NCBI RefSeq assembly: GCF_002878395.1
Contig: NC_061114.1
Location: 140,294,986 to 140,358,985, forward strand
DNA length: 64,000 nucleotides
Origin: Capsicum annuum
Taxonomy: Eukaryota > Streptophyta > Magnoliopsida > Solanales > Solanaceae
Direction of reading: 5' to 3'
Shown: positions 20,436 to 32,908 of the stretch, in pieces
Layout: every line of letters begins with the position of its first letter
Position numbering within the stretch: the stretch's first letter is position 1
Position numbers and translations under genes: made by a program
Notes under the pieces: model-generated
The model's database searches: none
Told to the model about the DNA's origin: nothing
What the model saw: the letters and a program-made list of their open reading frames with translations, nothing else

Positions 20436-23163
20436 TGTAAGACCCCACAAAGTTTCCTTGTAGTCCAAGCCTTAGAGCGTGTCAAGTGAAGTGTAATTTC
20501 GGTGCTAAAAGATTGAGAAGAGACTTCCTAAGTGATTGTTGTTTAAACCATATATAATTTTCTCAAATTTGACCCTTTATCAGGTAGAGAATTGAATTAG
20601 CTTTCCAACGATATCAATTTTTTCCAAATTCGGTATCGGGGTGAGAAGTTATGGTTGTTTTATTGAGAGTTATCGAAACTACCCAGGTGCGACGAACGAT
20701 CCGATGGACCATTGAGTCTCCGATTGACCATCGCTCGGCCCGTTGCAACCTAGGCAGTAACCACCTTTTTCTAGTCCAAGTACAATGGCCAAAATTAAGG
20801 ACCGTTAAGGATGCGATGGACCGTTGCTGGGACCGTTGCATTGAGGCAGTGTGGCCTCACCTTGGCCATCATGTGATGGATGATCTGACAAACCGTCGGA
20901 CTTGCAAAGGATCATCGCTTTGACCATCACATCGAGGCTGTGTGTCCCATTCCTAGCCAACGTGTGACTGACGCCCCGATGAACCATCAGACTTATGACG
21001 GAGCATTGCTTTGATCGTCGTAGCCCTCATTCAGTGTTTTAACTTATTTTAACAAGGGTCTTTTGGGTATTTTTCCTTTTTAACCATCATATATATATTC
21101 CAAATGAACTTGATAGCCTCTTATTTCTCAAAATATCCAAGGGCTAGGGTTTCTCCCTCAAGAACAAATCTAAAACCCTTCTTAAAGAAATCCAAGAAGT
21201 CACAATCGATTCAATAAATTGAGTTGAGATTTGCATTCCCCAAGTTCAAGGGTTGCAAGAACCCTCTCTTAAGAGTAAGAAGAAGAGTTTAGAGCAAGCT
21301 TGTTCATCTAATTTCATAATCTAAGGTATGTGAGGTTTTGAACAAGGGTAATCCTTTTATCCTTGTTCCCAAAGGCTTATTTAAACTATAATTTCTCTGC
21401 AATTTATGAGATTTTACATGAAATTGAATTGGAATTTTTCACTCATTGTTATTGGTTTCAAGCTTTTGATGTTTCCCTTGAATTGAGAGACTAATGGCAT
21501 GATTTTTACACGTTTTCTTGAGAAATTGTAGCTGGGTCTATACCCCATGATTTTAATCCTTAAGTTAATAGTTGAAATGTTTGAGATATTAAAGTATATG
21601 AGTATGTTGAGATTTTGAGACAAATTACTAAAATTTCTAGATTTCTACTTGAGTTATGAATCTATATTCTATCTATTATGCTTTTGATGAGTTTTAACTT
21701 GAAATTGAATTATGGGTTATTAAGACCTACTTGAGACTTGAGATTTTTACGAACTCTTATTCTATAAGCACCTATGATTTGAGTATTCTAGGATTATTCA
21801 AAAATGTTTTAACTGAATGGTCATTAAGTTTTGAAATCCACTCTACTATATGAGATTACAAATTTGATTATTGGGTTCTTGTTGAACCATGAGATTATTC
21901 TAAAGTGGATTTTTGTGAGATAAGCGAGATAAACTAAAAGAGTAGTATTTAGCACCGAGGAGGTAAGTTTCTACGGTTTCTTTCCCTAAACTATGTGCCA
22001 CTATAAGTTGGGCTTAAGGAAGAGTTTATGATTATTATTGGGCCTAAGGCAGAGTTGATATTGGGCCCGAGGCTGAGTTTGTTTAGTGGTCACTGGACCT
22101 AGGTTATACTTTATGGTAGGAGTATGACACCTCTCCCCAACTTGAGGTCTCTTCCTTAGGAGGACAAAACGTTGGACTCTATGTAGCTCGCATAGTTTAT
22201 GTCAGGAAAGATAAACTCCCTAAACTAAAGTATTTTCCATTGAGATAAGATATTTTCTTTTAAAACTAAAATACTTTCCCTTGATATGACTATTTTCACT
22301 AAAGCTTGAAATGAGATATTTTCCTAACGTGAATGAAATGCCTTCAAGTATGTTCCAAAGTTATATGATTTTGAATTCAAAAGAGTTATGAGTTCTTGAG
22401 CATTGAAGAAGTTTTACTCTCCATGAGACATATGCATGAGTTGAAAGTATTGCTTAAAGTTTCCTTTAGCCTTGAGTAATGAGAATAATAGAAGAGTACG
22501 AATTTCAAAGTTAAAAGTATAATGACTCACGAGATTGTGTTACATGTTCCATTTTACATGGTTCATGAGCTTTGCATTTTATCCTTATTCAAGCCATGTG
22601 AGTCAATACTTATTACACATATGATTTGATTAAAGAGTATTGATGTTGTTTTATATAAATCCATGCACCCTTACATACTCATTACATTCCCAAGTGCTTA
22701 TCCACATTTATGTTTATGTGCTACATTGTCTTATAATGCAGGTCCAGGTGCTTAGTCCCAGCCTCGTCAGTGACTTTTGAGTACCTCTGTCTACATTCCT
22801 ACTATGGTGAGTCCTCATGGTTCGAGGACCTATCCTTAGACATTTGTACATTTGAGAGACTATGTTTTTACTTTCAGTTCATTTCAAGTTAGTTGGGGAC
22901 CTATCCCAATGACTCTCTAGTTTATGGATTAGTAGAGGCTTTGTCAGACTAGTTATCAGATTGTGATTGTGTTGAGAATTCCAGTATTGTGCTTATTTGG
23001 ACCGAGTATTTTCTCTGTATCTCCCTTTATATGATACGACTATGCTACTGTTTGAATTATTTCATCTTGAAATTACTATAAATGGGATCAAAGGCTTAGC
23101 TTGTGGCTACTTGTAGCCTTAAGCACTGTGTGACATCCCGGGAGGCAATTTTGGGTCGTTATA
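20436..23163 (+). repeat. 5' LTR of gypsy-1
   Basis: It starts TGTAAGACCCC and ends GGGTCGTTATA, immediately before the primer site, giving about 2.73 kb. The end motif mirrors the start of the gypsy-2 LTR read on the other strand. A GC-richer block with repeated short motifs lies at about 20,680-21,020, and a TATA-like stretch (ATATATATTC) at about 21,090 precedes a probable leader. The terminal CA appears mutated to TA. Confidence 0.75.
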
Positions 23164-23167
23164 AACT

Positions 23168-23179
23168 TGGTATCAGAGC
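23168..23179 (+). other. Primer-binding site of gypsy-1
   Basis: TGGTATCAGAGC is a perfect match to the complement of the plant initiator tRNA-Met 3' end, four bases inside the LTR. Confidence 0.92.
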
Positions 23180-23374
23180 CTAGGATTTTAAGGAGTCCTA
23201 GGGAGTCTAACAAGCCACGTTGAGTAGAGTCTTGATCATCGGTGTGTAGCGCGCCATATCTATGAGCAAGAGGCTATAAGATATTTCAGGAAAAAATTAT
23301 TTCTTTTTTCAGATTCTATTGTGCCTATAGTTTTCCCTCTCATCTAATAATTTGAGCTCTTCTATTTTCAGAAA

Positions 23375-24600
23375 ATGCCTCCCCAAAGAGTTTATATCCG
23401 TGGAAACAATGATGAGAAACCCCCACCTGTTGACCCTTTGAATGAGATAGTGCCTCATGTTGAGTTTTAGGCGGCCTTCAGGCGTTAGCCCAAGTAGTCA
23501 CCATTAATGTTTGAGTCAATAACCAGGCCGTAGTTACTAATTAGCAGGGAGGTGATGTAGCCAAGGCTAGAATCCGTGATATCATGCGGATGAATTCATC
23601 AGAGTTTTATTGGTCTAAGGCAGATGAGAACCCACAGTTGTACCTTGAGGAGGTGAGAAAGATCACACAGGTGATGTATATTTCTAAGGAAGAAAGTGTT
23701 GAGTTGGCATCCTATAGGATGAAGGACATTGATTATGATTGGGTTGTAACGTGGAGGAAGGGTAGAGGCGAGAATGCCGCTCCTATGACTTGGTAGGTAT
23801 TCCAAGATGCATTCTTGGACAAGTTCTATCCACTTAAGATGAGGGAGGCAAAGATTGAGGAGTTTATAAACTTAAGGCAGGGCTCCATAACTATTAAGGA
23901 GTACTGCTTGAAGTTCAATCAGTTGGCCAAGGATACTCTTGATTTGATTTCTGGCACCCAGGCTAGTATGAGTAAGTTCATGACAGGTGTTTCTGGTTTG
24001 GCAGTGAAGGAGTGTAGGACTACAATACTGCATAGGGATATGGATCTGGCTAGGTTGATGATGCATACCCATTAGATAGAGGCGGATAAGATTAGGGACA
24101 GAGATCGAGTGAGGAGCAACAAGAGGGCTAGATCTGAGCAGCATGAGTATAGCCAGCCTAGGTTCCATAGCGGGAACTGCCCTCAGTTTCTGAGATGTTC
24201 GTCTATGCCAGCTCCTTCATCAGCTAGTGCTCCTGTGCCTAGAGGTAGGCAGGAGCAAAAAGCAGGTCTTTTATGTCTAGGTCGCAGAACAGTGTTGGTA
24301 ACAAGACCCGTTATCCTTCTTAAGATAAATGTAGTAGGGATTATCCCGGTGAGTGTTTTGTAGATCTAAATGGTTGTTTTGGTTGTGCCAAGCAAGGTCA
24401 CAAACTTAGAGATTGTCCTCATGCTAGACAGAGGAACAGAGATGCCCGGCCTCAGGCACAGGCTACTAGTGCACTAGCTCATGTACCCCGTCCCACCCCT
24501 ACTCAGGGTGCTTCATCTAGCACTGCTAGCGGTCAGTGCCAGAACAAACTTTATGCCATACTATCCCGTCAGGAGCAGGAAGGCTTTCCCGATGTTGTTA
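23375..24600 (+). pseudogene. Gag polyprotein of gypsy-1
   Basis: The start is taken at the ATG at 23,375-23,377 (MPPQRVYIRG), as usual for this family. The retrotransposon gag core lies at about 23,584-24,075, with the typical W-x-x-F-x-D-x-F-L-x-x-F-Y-P layout near 23,790-23,830, interrupted by a TAG at about 23,794. A basic stretch follows at 24,090-24,170, then a zinc knuckle at 24,372-24,420 reading C-F-G-C ... H ... C. Frameshifts and stops occur at about 23,468, between 23,468 and 23,584, and at 24,073 and 24,361. The protein would form the virus-like particle. Confidence 0.8.
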
Positions 24601-27256
24601 TCGATATGCTTTGTGTCTTTTGTTTTGATAGCTATGTGTTGTTAGACCCCAGCTCAAATCTCTCTTATATAACCCCACTTGTAGCTGTGAATTTCAAAAT
24701 AAGTCCTAAAAAGATTCTTAAGCCTTTCATAGTCTCCTCCCTCGTAGGGGCGTTAGTTGTTGCTAAAAAAGTGTATATATATTGTCCTTTTACTGTTCTT
24801 CATAGAGTCATACTTGCAGATTTGATAGATTTAGACATGGTGGATTTTAACCTTATTTTAGGTATGGATTGGCTTCATTCTTGTTATGCATCTGTAGATT
24901 GTCGTACCCATGTGGTCAAGTTTCAGTTTCCTGACGAACCATCTTTTGAGTGGTCCAAGAGTTTGGTATCTCCTAAAAGTCATTTTATCTCCTATCTTAA
25001 AGCCAGAAAGCTAATATCAAAGGTTGCATCTATCACCTAGTTAGAGTCAAACACACTAAGTCCGAGGCTATAACTATTTAGTCAGTCATTATTGTTAATA
25101 TGTTTTCAGATATTTTTCTGGAAGATCTCCCAGGGGTACCTCCCGATAGAGAGATAGAATTTGGGATTGATCTTCTTCCCGATACTCATCCCATTTCTAT
25201 TCCACCATATCATATGGCACCTGCTGAGCTTAAGGAGCTGAAAGAGAAACTCAAAGATCTTTTTGACAAAGGTTTCATAAGGCCCAGTATTTCTTCTTGG
25301 GGCGCACCTATCTTATTCGTGTGAAAGAAACATGGTTCTTTGTGTATGTGCATTGACTATCATCATCTTAACAAGGTCACCATCAAGAATAAGTATCCTC
25401 TTCCAAAAATTGATGACCTGTTTGATCAGTTGCAAGGTGTAAGTTATTTCTCCAAGATAGACCTTAGATCAGACTATCACTAGCTTAAAGTCAGGGAATG
25501 TGGTATTCCAAAGATAGCGTTCCAAACCCGCTATGGTCACTTTGAGTTTCTAGTAATGTCTTTCGGGCTAACTAACACCCCAGCACCCTTCACGGACCTC
25601 ATGAACTGAGTATTCAAGTAATATCTCGATATGTTTGTTATTGTCTTCATAGATGACATCCTTGTGTACTCCCGTAATGAGAATTACCATGCGAATCACC
25701 TTAGAGTTGTCTTGCAAACTCTTAGAGACCACCAGTTTTTCTCAAAATTCAGTAAGTGTGAATTTTGGCTAAGGTCTGTAGCCTGTCTGGGTCATGTTGT
25801 TTCAGCCGAAGGTATTAGAGTTGATACCCAAAAGACAGAAGCTATAAGAAATTGGCCTAGATCTATCTCTTCGTCTGACATTAGGTGTTTCTTTGGTCTA
25901 GCAGGCTACTACCATCGTTTTGTTGAGGGTTTCTCTTCTATTATGTCTCCCATGACCCGGTTGACCCAAAATAAAGTTATGTTCTAGTGGTCAGATTCTT
26001 GTGAGAAGAGTTTTCAAGAGTTGAAGACTCGACTTACATTAGCCCCTAGGTTGACTGTCCCTGATGGCATAAATGGTTTGGTGGTGTATTATGATGCCTC
26101 TAGAATTGGTTTTGGTTATGTGTTAATGCAAATAGGTAAGGTTATAGCCTATGCCTCTAGGCAGTTGAAGTCGCAAGAGAAGAATTACCTAACCCATGAT
26201 CTTGAGTTAGTTGTTGTGGTCTTTGCTTTGAAAATCTAGAGACATTATCTTTATGGTGTCTATGTTGATGTGTTTACTGATCATAAGAGCCTACAGTATG
26301 TGTTTACTTAGAGGGAGTTGAATATTAGGTAGATGAGGTGGTTGGAGTTATTGAAACTCTATGATATGAACGTGTTGTATCACCTGGGGAAGGCCAACAT
26401 ATTGGTAGATGCCCTTAGCAGGTTGTCTATGGGTAGTGTTGCCCATGTAGAGGAAGGTAAGAAAGAGTTAGCTCGTGATGTGCATTATTTGGTTAGATTG
26501 GGTGTTAGGTTGCTTGATTCAGCTGAGGGAAGTACTTTGGTGTAGAGTAGTTCCGAATCCTCTTTAGTTTTGGAAGTGAAGGAGAAGCAAGATAAGGATC
26601 CTGGTTTGGTAAGACTGAAGGAGGCAGTTGAAGACCAAAAGGTAGAGGTTTTCTCCCAATGGGGAGATGGTGTGTTGATATTTCAAGGTAGATTGTGTGT
26701 TCCGTGTCCTGATGATCTGAGGCAGAGGATTATGGCTGAAGCGCATAGCACACGATATTCTATTTATGCTGGCACTACCAAGATGTACTGCGACTTGCGG
26801 GAAATCTTTCGGTGGAATTGTATAAAGAAGGATATATCCAAATTCCTAGCAAAATGTGTAACATGCCAACAGGTTAATGTAGAGAACCAAAGACCTGGTG
26901 GTGTGATGCAAGAGTTTGGTATACCCACTTGGAAGTGGGAGGTGGTGAATATGGACTTCGTGAACGGGTTGCCTCTTTCGCGTCATCATCATGATTTAAT
27001 TTGGGTTGTTGTGGATAGGTTGACTAAGTCTGTGCATTTCTTGCCATGCATACATCTTATACAACTAAGGATTATGGTAGATTGGATATCAGGGAGTTAG
27101 TCAGGATGCATGGAGTTCCCTCATCCATCATTTCGGATAGGGGCACCCAATTTACTTCTCAGTTTTTGAGGGCATTTCAGCAGGGTCTTGGTACCCACGT
27201 TCTTTTGAGTTCTACTTTTCGTCCGCAAACAGATGGTCAGGCTGAGAGGACCATTG
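24601..27256 (+). pseudogene. Pol polyprotein of gypsy-1 (protease, RT, RNase H, integrase core)
   Basis: The protease (about 24,606-25,040) has D-P-S-S at the catalytic position. The reverse transcriptase (25,100-25,990) has the active-site motif F-I-D-D intact at about 25,650. RNase H lies at about 26,020-26,330. The integrase HHCC zinc-binding region is at about 26,750-26,880. Catalytic Asp residues lie within M-D-F-V and S-D-R-G-T-Q-F, and the Glu within G-Q-A-E-R-T near 27,242. Stops are seen at 25,038, 25,322, about 25,484, about 25,610, 25,987, 26,237, about 26,310, 26,543 and about 27,098, with frame changes. The frame is cut at 27,256. Confidence 0.85.
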
Positions 27257-28759
27257 GATCCCATGGGGACTTGTTCTATACAACTACTCAATTCTAGTTC
27301 AATTGATATAAAGTAACCAAGAGAGTTTTAGAGTTATAAACTAAAAGTAAAGTAACTAATGCAAAAAAGTAATGAATTTGGATAATCATTTGATAAATAC
27401 CCATGGTTAAGGCTTATGAACAATCATACTATGCTATTGAACTTAATTTGTTAGATTACTTATCTTGGTTATTGATTCATAGGATTTATCACATGATCAA
27501 GGTCTCCCTCCTCTAATCATCTACCTAACTTGGACATTACAACTACATGGTTGAGAGGGAATATAATAATCCAATTTAGAGAGTAAGGTTATCATCCTAC
27601 ATATGAACAAAAAAAGGCTTGTAGGTATATCCCTATCCTAAATGCTAATTCAAATTCCTTATTTGATAAAGCAATAAGAACCTTGTTTTATCTGTCCTAT
27701 GTTCTATCTTCCTATTCCCCCTCCCGAGATCACAAGGTCCACAATAAATATATTCTAAGAGACATGAATCCTTAAAATAGTTATAACAAGGTTAAATAAA
27801 CAACCATAATGATATGAAATTCAAAAAACTTAATTCAAAATGAAAGTAGTCATGATCATGGCCTTAACCCCAGAAAGGGGGCGTTCAGTCGCTAATCGAC
27901 ATAATCATGATCCAAAACCTTGAATACATAATCAAAGAAATTAAAAATCTAAAGTATAAGAATAAAAACCCTAAAAATTAAGTGCATCTGCCTCCTCTCA
28001 TCCAAGAATAATCAAAATTAAACTTGCAAAACGTGACAAATCCTATTATAGTAGAAGGCCAATTGCTCTTGGTGGGAACAGTGACGCACCGTGTTGGTTA
28101 TCACATTGAAGAAGTGGTGAATCGCACCTAATTCACATTGGTTAACTGTTTTAGGTCCCTTATGAATCTTTTTGTTTGCCACACACGCCAATTGGACAAT
28201 TCTAAGGTCCTCCTCACGCCGGGACATTCCAGGTATCCAAATTGCATCAAGTTGTGTATTGTGCTTTTGTTGATCCATTCCAAGACTTTTTGAGTTGTTT
28301 CCACTTTATTTGAAGCTTTTATATCCTTAATATATCATTGTAATCCATTAAACAAGAATTTTATATCATTAAACACAAAAATGTAGAACTCAAAATAACA
28401 CATCAGCCAAGACAGTGAACTTGAAACTCGAGCTAAGACTAGGCTTCATTCACTTTGATCTTTAAATTATCGTTTTGACCCTTGGATTGATTCAATTGAA
28501 CTTTGCACACTATATACAAGTTGTTCCATATAAAAATACACTATTAAAAATTTTGGAATGCATTTATTTCCTCGATTGAACTCTAAGTAACCTATTTAAG
28601 TACAAACTTGTTTGGAATACTCATTGAACATTGTAAACACATACTTGAACACTTATATGGTTTCTTATATCATAATCAACACATTAAGTACACAAATCAT
28701 CATCAAAACAAGGCTAAATAAGCCTAGATAACAAACCCAAAGTATATAAAAGAACCTCA
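27257..28759 (-). repeat. 3' LTR of the Tat-like element, truncated
   Basis: It aligns with 31,346-32,908 over its whole length, with one indel of about 60 bp near 28,545. It ends in ...CTCA at 28,759. The outer 76 bp are missing at the junction with gypsy-1. Small frames inside are not conserved between the two LTRs. Confidence 0.8.
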
Positions 28760-31245
28760 GATAATCACCCCACACTTAAACCCTTGTTCGTCCTAGAACA
28801 ACTCTTTAATCTATGGATCATAAGCTGAGGTGACTCTACACTTGTACTACTTCAAAGAAACTCAAGCTAGTACTGCAATGACGACACAGGCTGCTAGTTT
28901 CTATACTAAACATGTTAAACACAATTGAAAGCTCAAGAACACTACTTCAAAACATCCTAGCCTCAAGAATGGACTCAATAAGTGGCAAACTCATGCATAT
29001 TTCCCAATATAAGAAATCATAAAATTCACCCAACATTCACAAAATATGAGCCCCTCACAATAGGAGAGTTACATAAAAGCATTCACAATAATGCAATTTA
29101 TAACAAAATGGGTAGAAGGATCGAATTTTTCTCACTCTCACAAAAGAATTCACAAGTTGCAAATGATGAACCATATGGTTGCCCTTAGTGTGGTACTCCA
29201 CTAATATCAGAATGATGAAGCTTATGGTCAAATAGGTCTTTAAAGGTTGTCTGTAGGGTATGGGATGGGTAGGAACTATTTTGGCTAAGAATAGTGACTA
29301 TCTTCCTTAAGCGCTTTAATACATCACCTTATACACTTGGTATTAATCTCTAACAACCAATTCATACATTTAGTATCTTTTCACATCTTTTATTTTTACC
29401 CCATCTCATTAAGCTCATCCACATACAATATGCAGGGAGGATTTTCTATTTAATCATGATTCAATTTTTAGCATAATTTTTCTTTTTCACTCCCTACCAC
29501 AACGTATCAATTTTTACACCAATAACTATTACTTTAGGGCTTTAATTTCACCTTTTCTCCTTTTATTTTTCAAACTCCTTAGTTAATTAATTTCATACTA
29601 AGATCTTAGGAGCTTTGGGTCAAAATTAAAGTCTATCAAAGAAGGGATTAGGCTACATATGAGGCTTCCAAAGAACAACCTAAAGGATCAATGGGGCTAA
29701 CGAAGATTATGCACAACAGTAGGTACAATGAGATTTAAATAAGGCTATCAAAGAAATGCCTAAATTATCTCCTAAACTGACACTGTTTATTTTTTTTGGC
29801 ACACATACTGGCAAGTTCTAGCATCAATTGCAACAAGGAATATACAAAAACCTTAGACACACATGGCATATGCTTGACTCACATAGGATCATCATAGACT
29901 CTTAACCAAACAATAGCATAAATTCCAATTAATCCAACAAGTACAAGATTCATAAACATGAGCCTGGGAGTCCAAAACAGTAGTAATTCACATAAACAAC
30001 ATGCTTTTTACCATAAAACACTTGCACCATGTAATCAACTATAGCACTAACAAGAACATCTTATTTATTCCTAATGCAAATTTTTTTAAATTTACCCTAA
30101 AAAAGGAAATTTTCCCACCCCACACTTAAAAGAATCTTTATACATCAAAAGAGTTTGGGGGACCCCACACTTAGTCTTTGCCATGCTCCTTAGCTTAAGC
30201 TTCCGATACTCAGACTTCCTATCAACCTTCGAATCAATAAAAAAACAAAAATTACGTGAAGTAAAAAAAATCTAAAAATACTAAAAATAAAGCATACTTA
30301 CTTAACTTGGGTTGCCTCCCAAGAAGTACCTAATTTAGTGTCAAACGCAACCCACATCAAATTTTTCCTCCACCTTGAGGATATGAATTTCACCCCCAAC
30401 TTTGAATCCATATTTTTTCCCCACTCATATAGAGGTGGTACAAATATTAAGGAACTAAGCAATGGATGGTGCATGGTAAACCAGTCGGCCTTAAAGTGAG
30501 CTATATTTTTATGTTGCTTGTTTGGTGGAAAATTAAGAATAAGTATTCTTTTTCCTTATTTTTACACTTTCCCACTATTTCAGATGATTCCATATATAAG
30601 ACATCATCTAAAAATAATGTTGAAAAGTACTTTGAGTAAGGACCAACTAATCCCACTTAAAAATTTACACAATTTACTACACACTCAATTTTATTCACAT
30701 TCTCAATTTCAGTCTCAATGAAAAGATGATAGTTGAATGGATGAAATTTTTGTGTTTTTCTCTACCTTTGTGGATATCGTGGTGGTGGTATCTCCTTAAC
30801 CTATTCAGCAACTACATGTTTTGAGTACTTAGAATTTCTCGAATTAGCAACAACTTTGTCTGCAACTGGTTGGGGAGTCAGCTCTGCATCTACCTCCTTA
30901 GTTGACTTTTTATCATTGTCCCCAAACATGAATGAATATGGAAACCACACATATTTGCAGAATAATACATATTGCCACAAACCACACTCCAACTTGTGGT
31001 CTGGCACACAGGTCGTAAATAAGAAGGTCCTCTCCAAACACTTGGATCAAAGTCTGGATAAAAAGCCACATGGTGGGGTCCTCCACAAAATGACAAGAAT
31101 CATCATCCCTCAAAAACCATCTAGCCCATATTGACATCTCAAGAAGAGTGATAAAAAATTTAAAAAATAAAATAACTAAAACAAATTAAGCTATGTAAAT
31201 CTCAATATAGAAAAACTAAAAATAAGATAGTTGCCTATTTACAAG
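28760..31245 (-). other. Non-coding interior of the Tat-like element
   Basis: No conserved protein domain is seen on either strand. Short open frames at 28,982-29,188, 30,518-30,721 and 30,801-31,137 have no family features. Near the left end, a minus-strand purine-rich tract including AAGTGTGGGG (plus-strand 28,766-28,780) is a good polypurine tract. Another CCCCACACTTAAA stretch occurs at about 30,117-30,130. The layout fits a large non-autonomous retrotransposon derivative or an element that lost its coding part. Confidence 0.6.
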
Positions 31246-31263
31246 TCCTCGACAATGGCGCCA
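31246..31263 (-). other. Primer-binding site (tRNA-Asp type) of the Tat-like element
   Basis: On the minus strand it reads TGGCGCCATTGTCGAGGA. This fits the complement of the plant tRNA-Asp 3' end with three mismatches and is the usual site for Athila/Tat-type elements. It lies six bases inside the LTR. Confidence 0.8.
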
Positions 31264-31269
31264 CAAACT

Positions 31270-32908
31270 TGACAGCACCCAAGCATACACGTAAGTGTAC
31301 ATGGTCTACCAAGAAATATTATGGCCTTCAAGAAAGCCAAATATCGATCCCACAGGGACTTGTTCTAAACAACTACTCAATTCTAGCTCAACAATTGAGA
31401 TAAAGTAACCAATAAAAATTTGGAGTCATAAACTAAAAGTAAAGTAACTAATACATAAAAGTAATCACTTTGGATAACCAATGGATAGAGACCCAAGGTT
31501 AAGTCTTACGAAAAATCATACTACGCAAATGAACTTCATTCGTTAGATTTCTTATATTGGTTATTAATTCGTAGGGTTTATCGGATGATCATGGTCTCCC
31601 AACCTCTACTCGTCTACCTAACTTGGACATTAAAACTATATCGTTGAGCGGGGTTGTAATAATCCAATTAAGAGCGTAAACTTATCATCCTTCATATGAA
31701 CCAAACAAGGATTCTAGGTATATACCTATCCTAGATTCTAATTCAATTTTTTTTATAAAGAAATAGAAATCTCGTTCTATCTACCCCATGTTCTATCTTT
31801 CTATTCCCCCTCTCGAGATCACAAGGTCCATAATAAATATATTTTAAGGACTATGTATCCTTAAAGTAGTTATAACAAGGGTAATAAACAACCATATTGA
31901 TAAGAAATTCAACAAACTTAATTCAAAATGAAATTAGTCATGATCTTGGTCTTAACCCTGGAAAGGAGGCGTTTAGCCGCTAATCGATATAATAATGATC
32001 CAAAAACTTGAATATATAATCAAAGAAATTTAAAAGCTAAATATTAAGAATAAAAACCCTACAAACTAAGTGCAACCACCTCCTCTCTTCCAGGTATAAT
32101 GAAAAAGTAATTTGCAAAAAGTGACAAATCCTATTTATAGTAGAAGGCAATTTGCAGCTGGTGGGAACAGTGACCCATTGCATTGGTTATCTCATTGAAG
32201 GAGTGGTGTGTCATGCATAATTAATTTTCGTTCACTGTTTTGGGTCCCTTATGAATCTTTTAGTGTGTCTCACACATCAATTGGACAATCCTATGGTCCT
32301 CCATACGCCATGGACATTCAAGGTATCCAAATTCCATCATGTTGTGTATTGTGCTTTCATTGATCTATTCCAAGCCTTTTTGAGTTATTTAAACTTGATT
32401 TTAAGACTTTATATCCTTAATGTATAATCATAATACATTTAACAAGAATCCTAGATTATTAAACACAACAATTTAGTGATCAAAACAACACAACATCTAA
32501 GATAGTGAGCTAGAAACTCCAACTAAGACTAGGCTTTATTCACTTTGATCTTTAACTTATTGTTTTGACCGTTGGCTTGATACAATTGAACTTTGCACGT
32601 TATATAAAAGTTTTTACATATATAAATACACTATTAAACTATTTTAAACTTATTTAACACCTTAGAATCAATCGAGATAGACTAGACAAGCACCTAGCTC
32701 AAGCTAGTGCCACTAGTTTACTCGATTGAACTATAAGTAACCTAGTTAAGTACAAACTTCTTTGGAATACTCATTGAACATTTTAATCACACACTTGAAC
32801 ACTTAGATGCTTATTTATATCATAACCATCACATTAAGCACACAAATCATTCTTAAAACAAGGAAAATAATCTTAGATAACAAACCCAAAGTGTATAAAA
32901 CCATCTCA
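31270..32908 (-). repeat. 5' LTR of the Tat-like element
   Basis: On the plus strand it starts TGACAGCACCC and ends CTCA, 1,639 bp, with the primer site directly outside its left edge. It is the complete version of the repeat also found at 27,257-28,759. No gene is seen. Confidence 0.82.

Larger units (their letters stand above)
20436..27256 (+). mobile_element. Ty3/gypsy chromovirus-type element gypsy-1, 3' truncated
   Basis: A 5' LTR, primer-binding site, gag and pol as far as the end of the integrase core. The element stops at about 27,256, a few codons after the integrase catalytic Glu, and joins directly to the LTR of the Tat-like element. The integrase C-terminus, chromodomain and 3' LTR are missing. 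Its LTR is related in structure to that of gypsy-2. It appears to be of the Del/Tekay type, by recognition. Confidence 0.83.
27257..32908 (-). mobile_element. Tat/Athila-like LTR element, apparently non-autonomous
   Basis: Two direct copies of a 1.5-1.6 kb LTR (27,257-28,759 and 31,270-32,908) flank a 2.5 kb interior. Read on the minus strand, the primer site lies just after the right-hand LTR and a purine-rich tract just before the left-hand LTR, so transcription would run leftwards. The interior has no recognisable gag, RT or integrase. It contains a stretch near 30,306-30,350 on the plus strand (GGGTTGCCTCCCAAGAAG) that recurs after pol in Athila/Tat elements. The left LTR lacks its first 76 bp. 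Confidence 0.75.

Noticed and set aside
20614..20987. Overlapping frames on both strands in the gypsy-1 LTR
   Set aside because: They lie in a GC-richer repeated block where stops are rare by composition. No domain is seen and the location is in the LTR.
28018..28278. Minus-strand 86-codon frame
   Set aside because: Lies in the truncated Tat-like LTR and is broken in the matching stretch of the other LTR copy.
30801..31137. Several overlapping frames on both strands near the Tat-like primer site, possible gag
   Set aside because: No gag core, zinc knuckle or conserved start, and frames on both strands are equally open. Left as non-coding interior.
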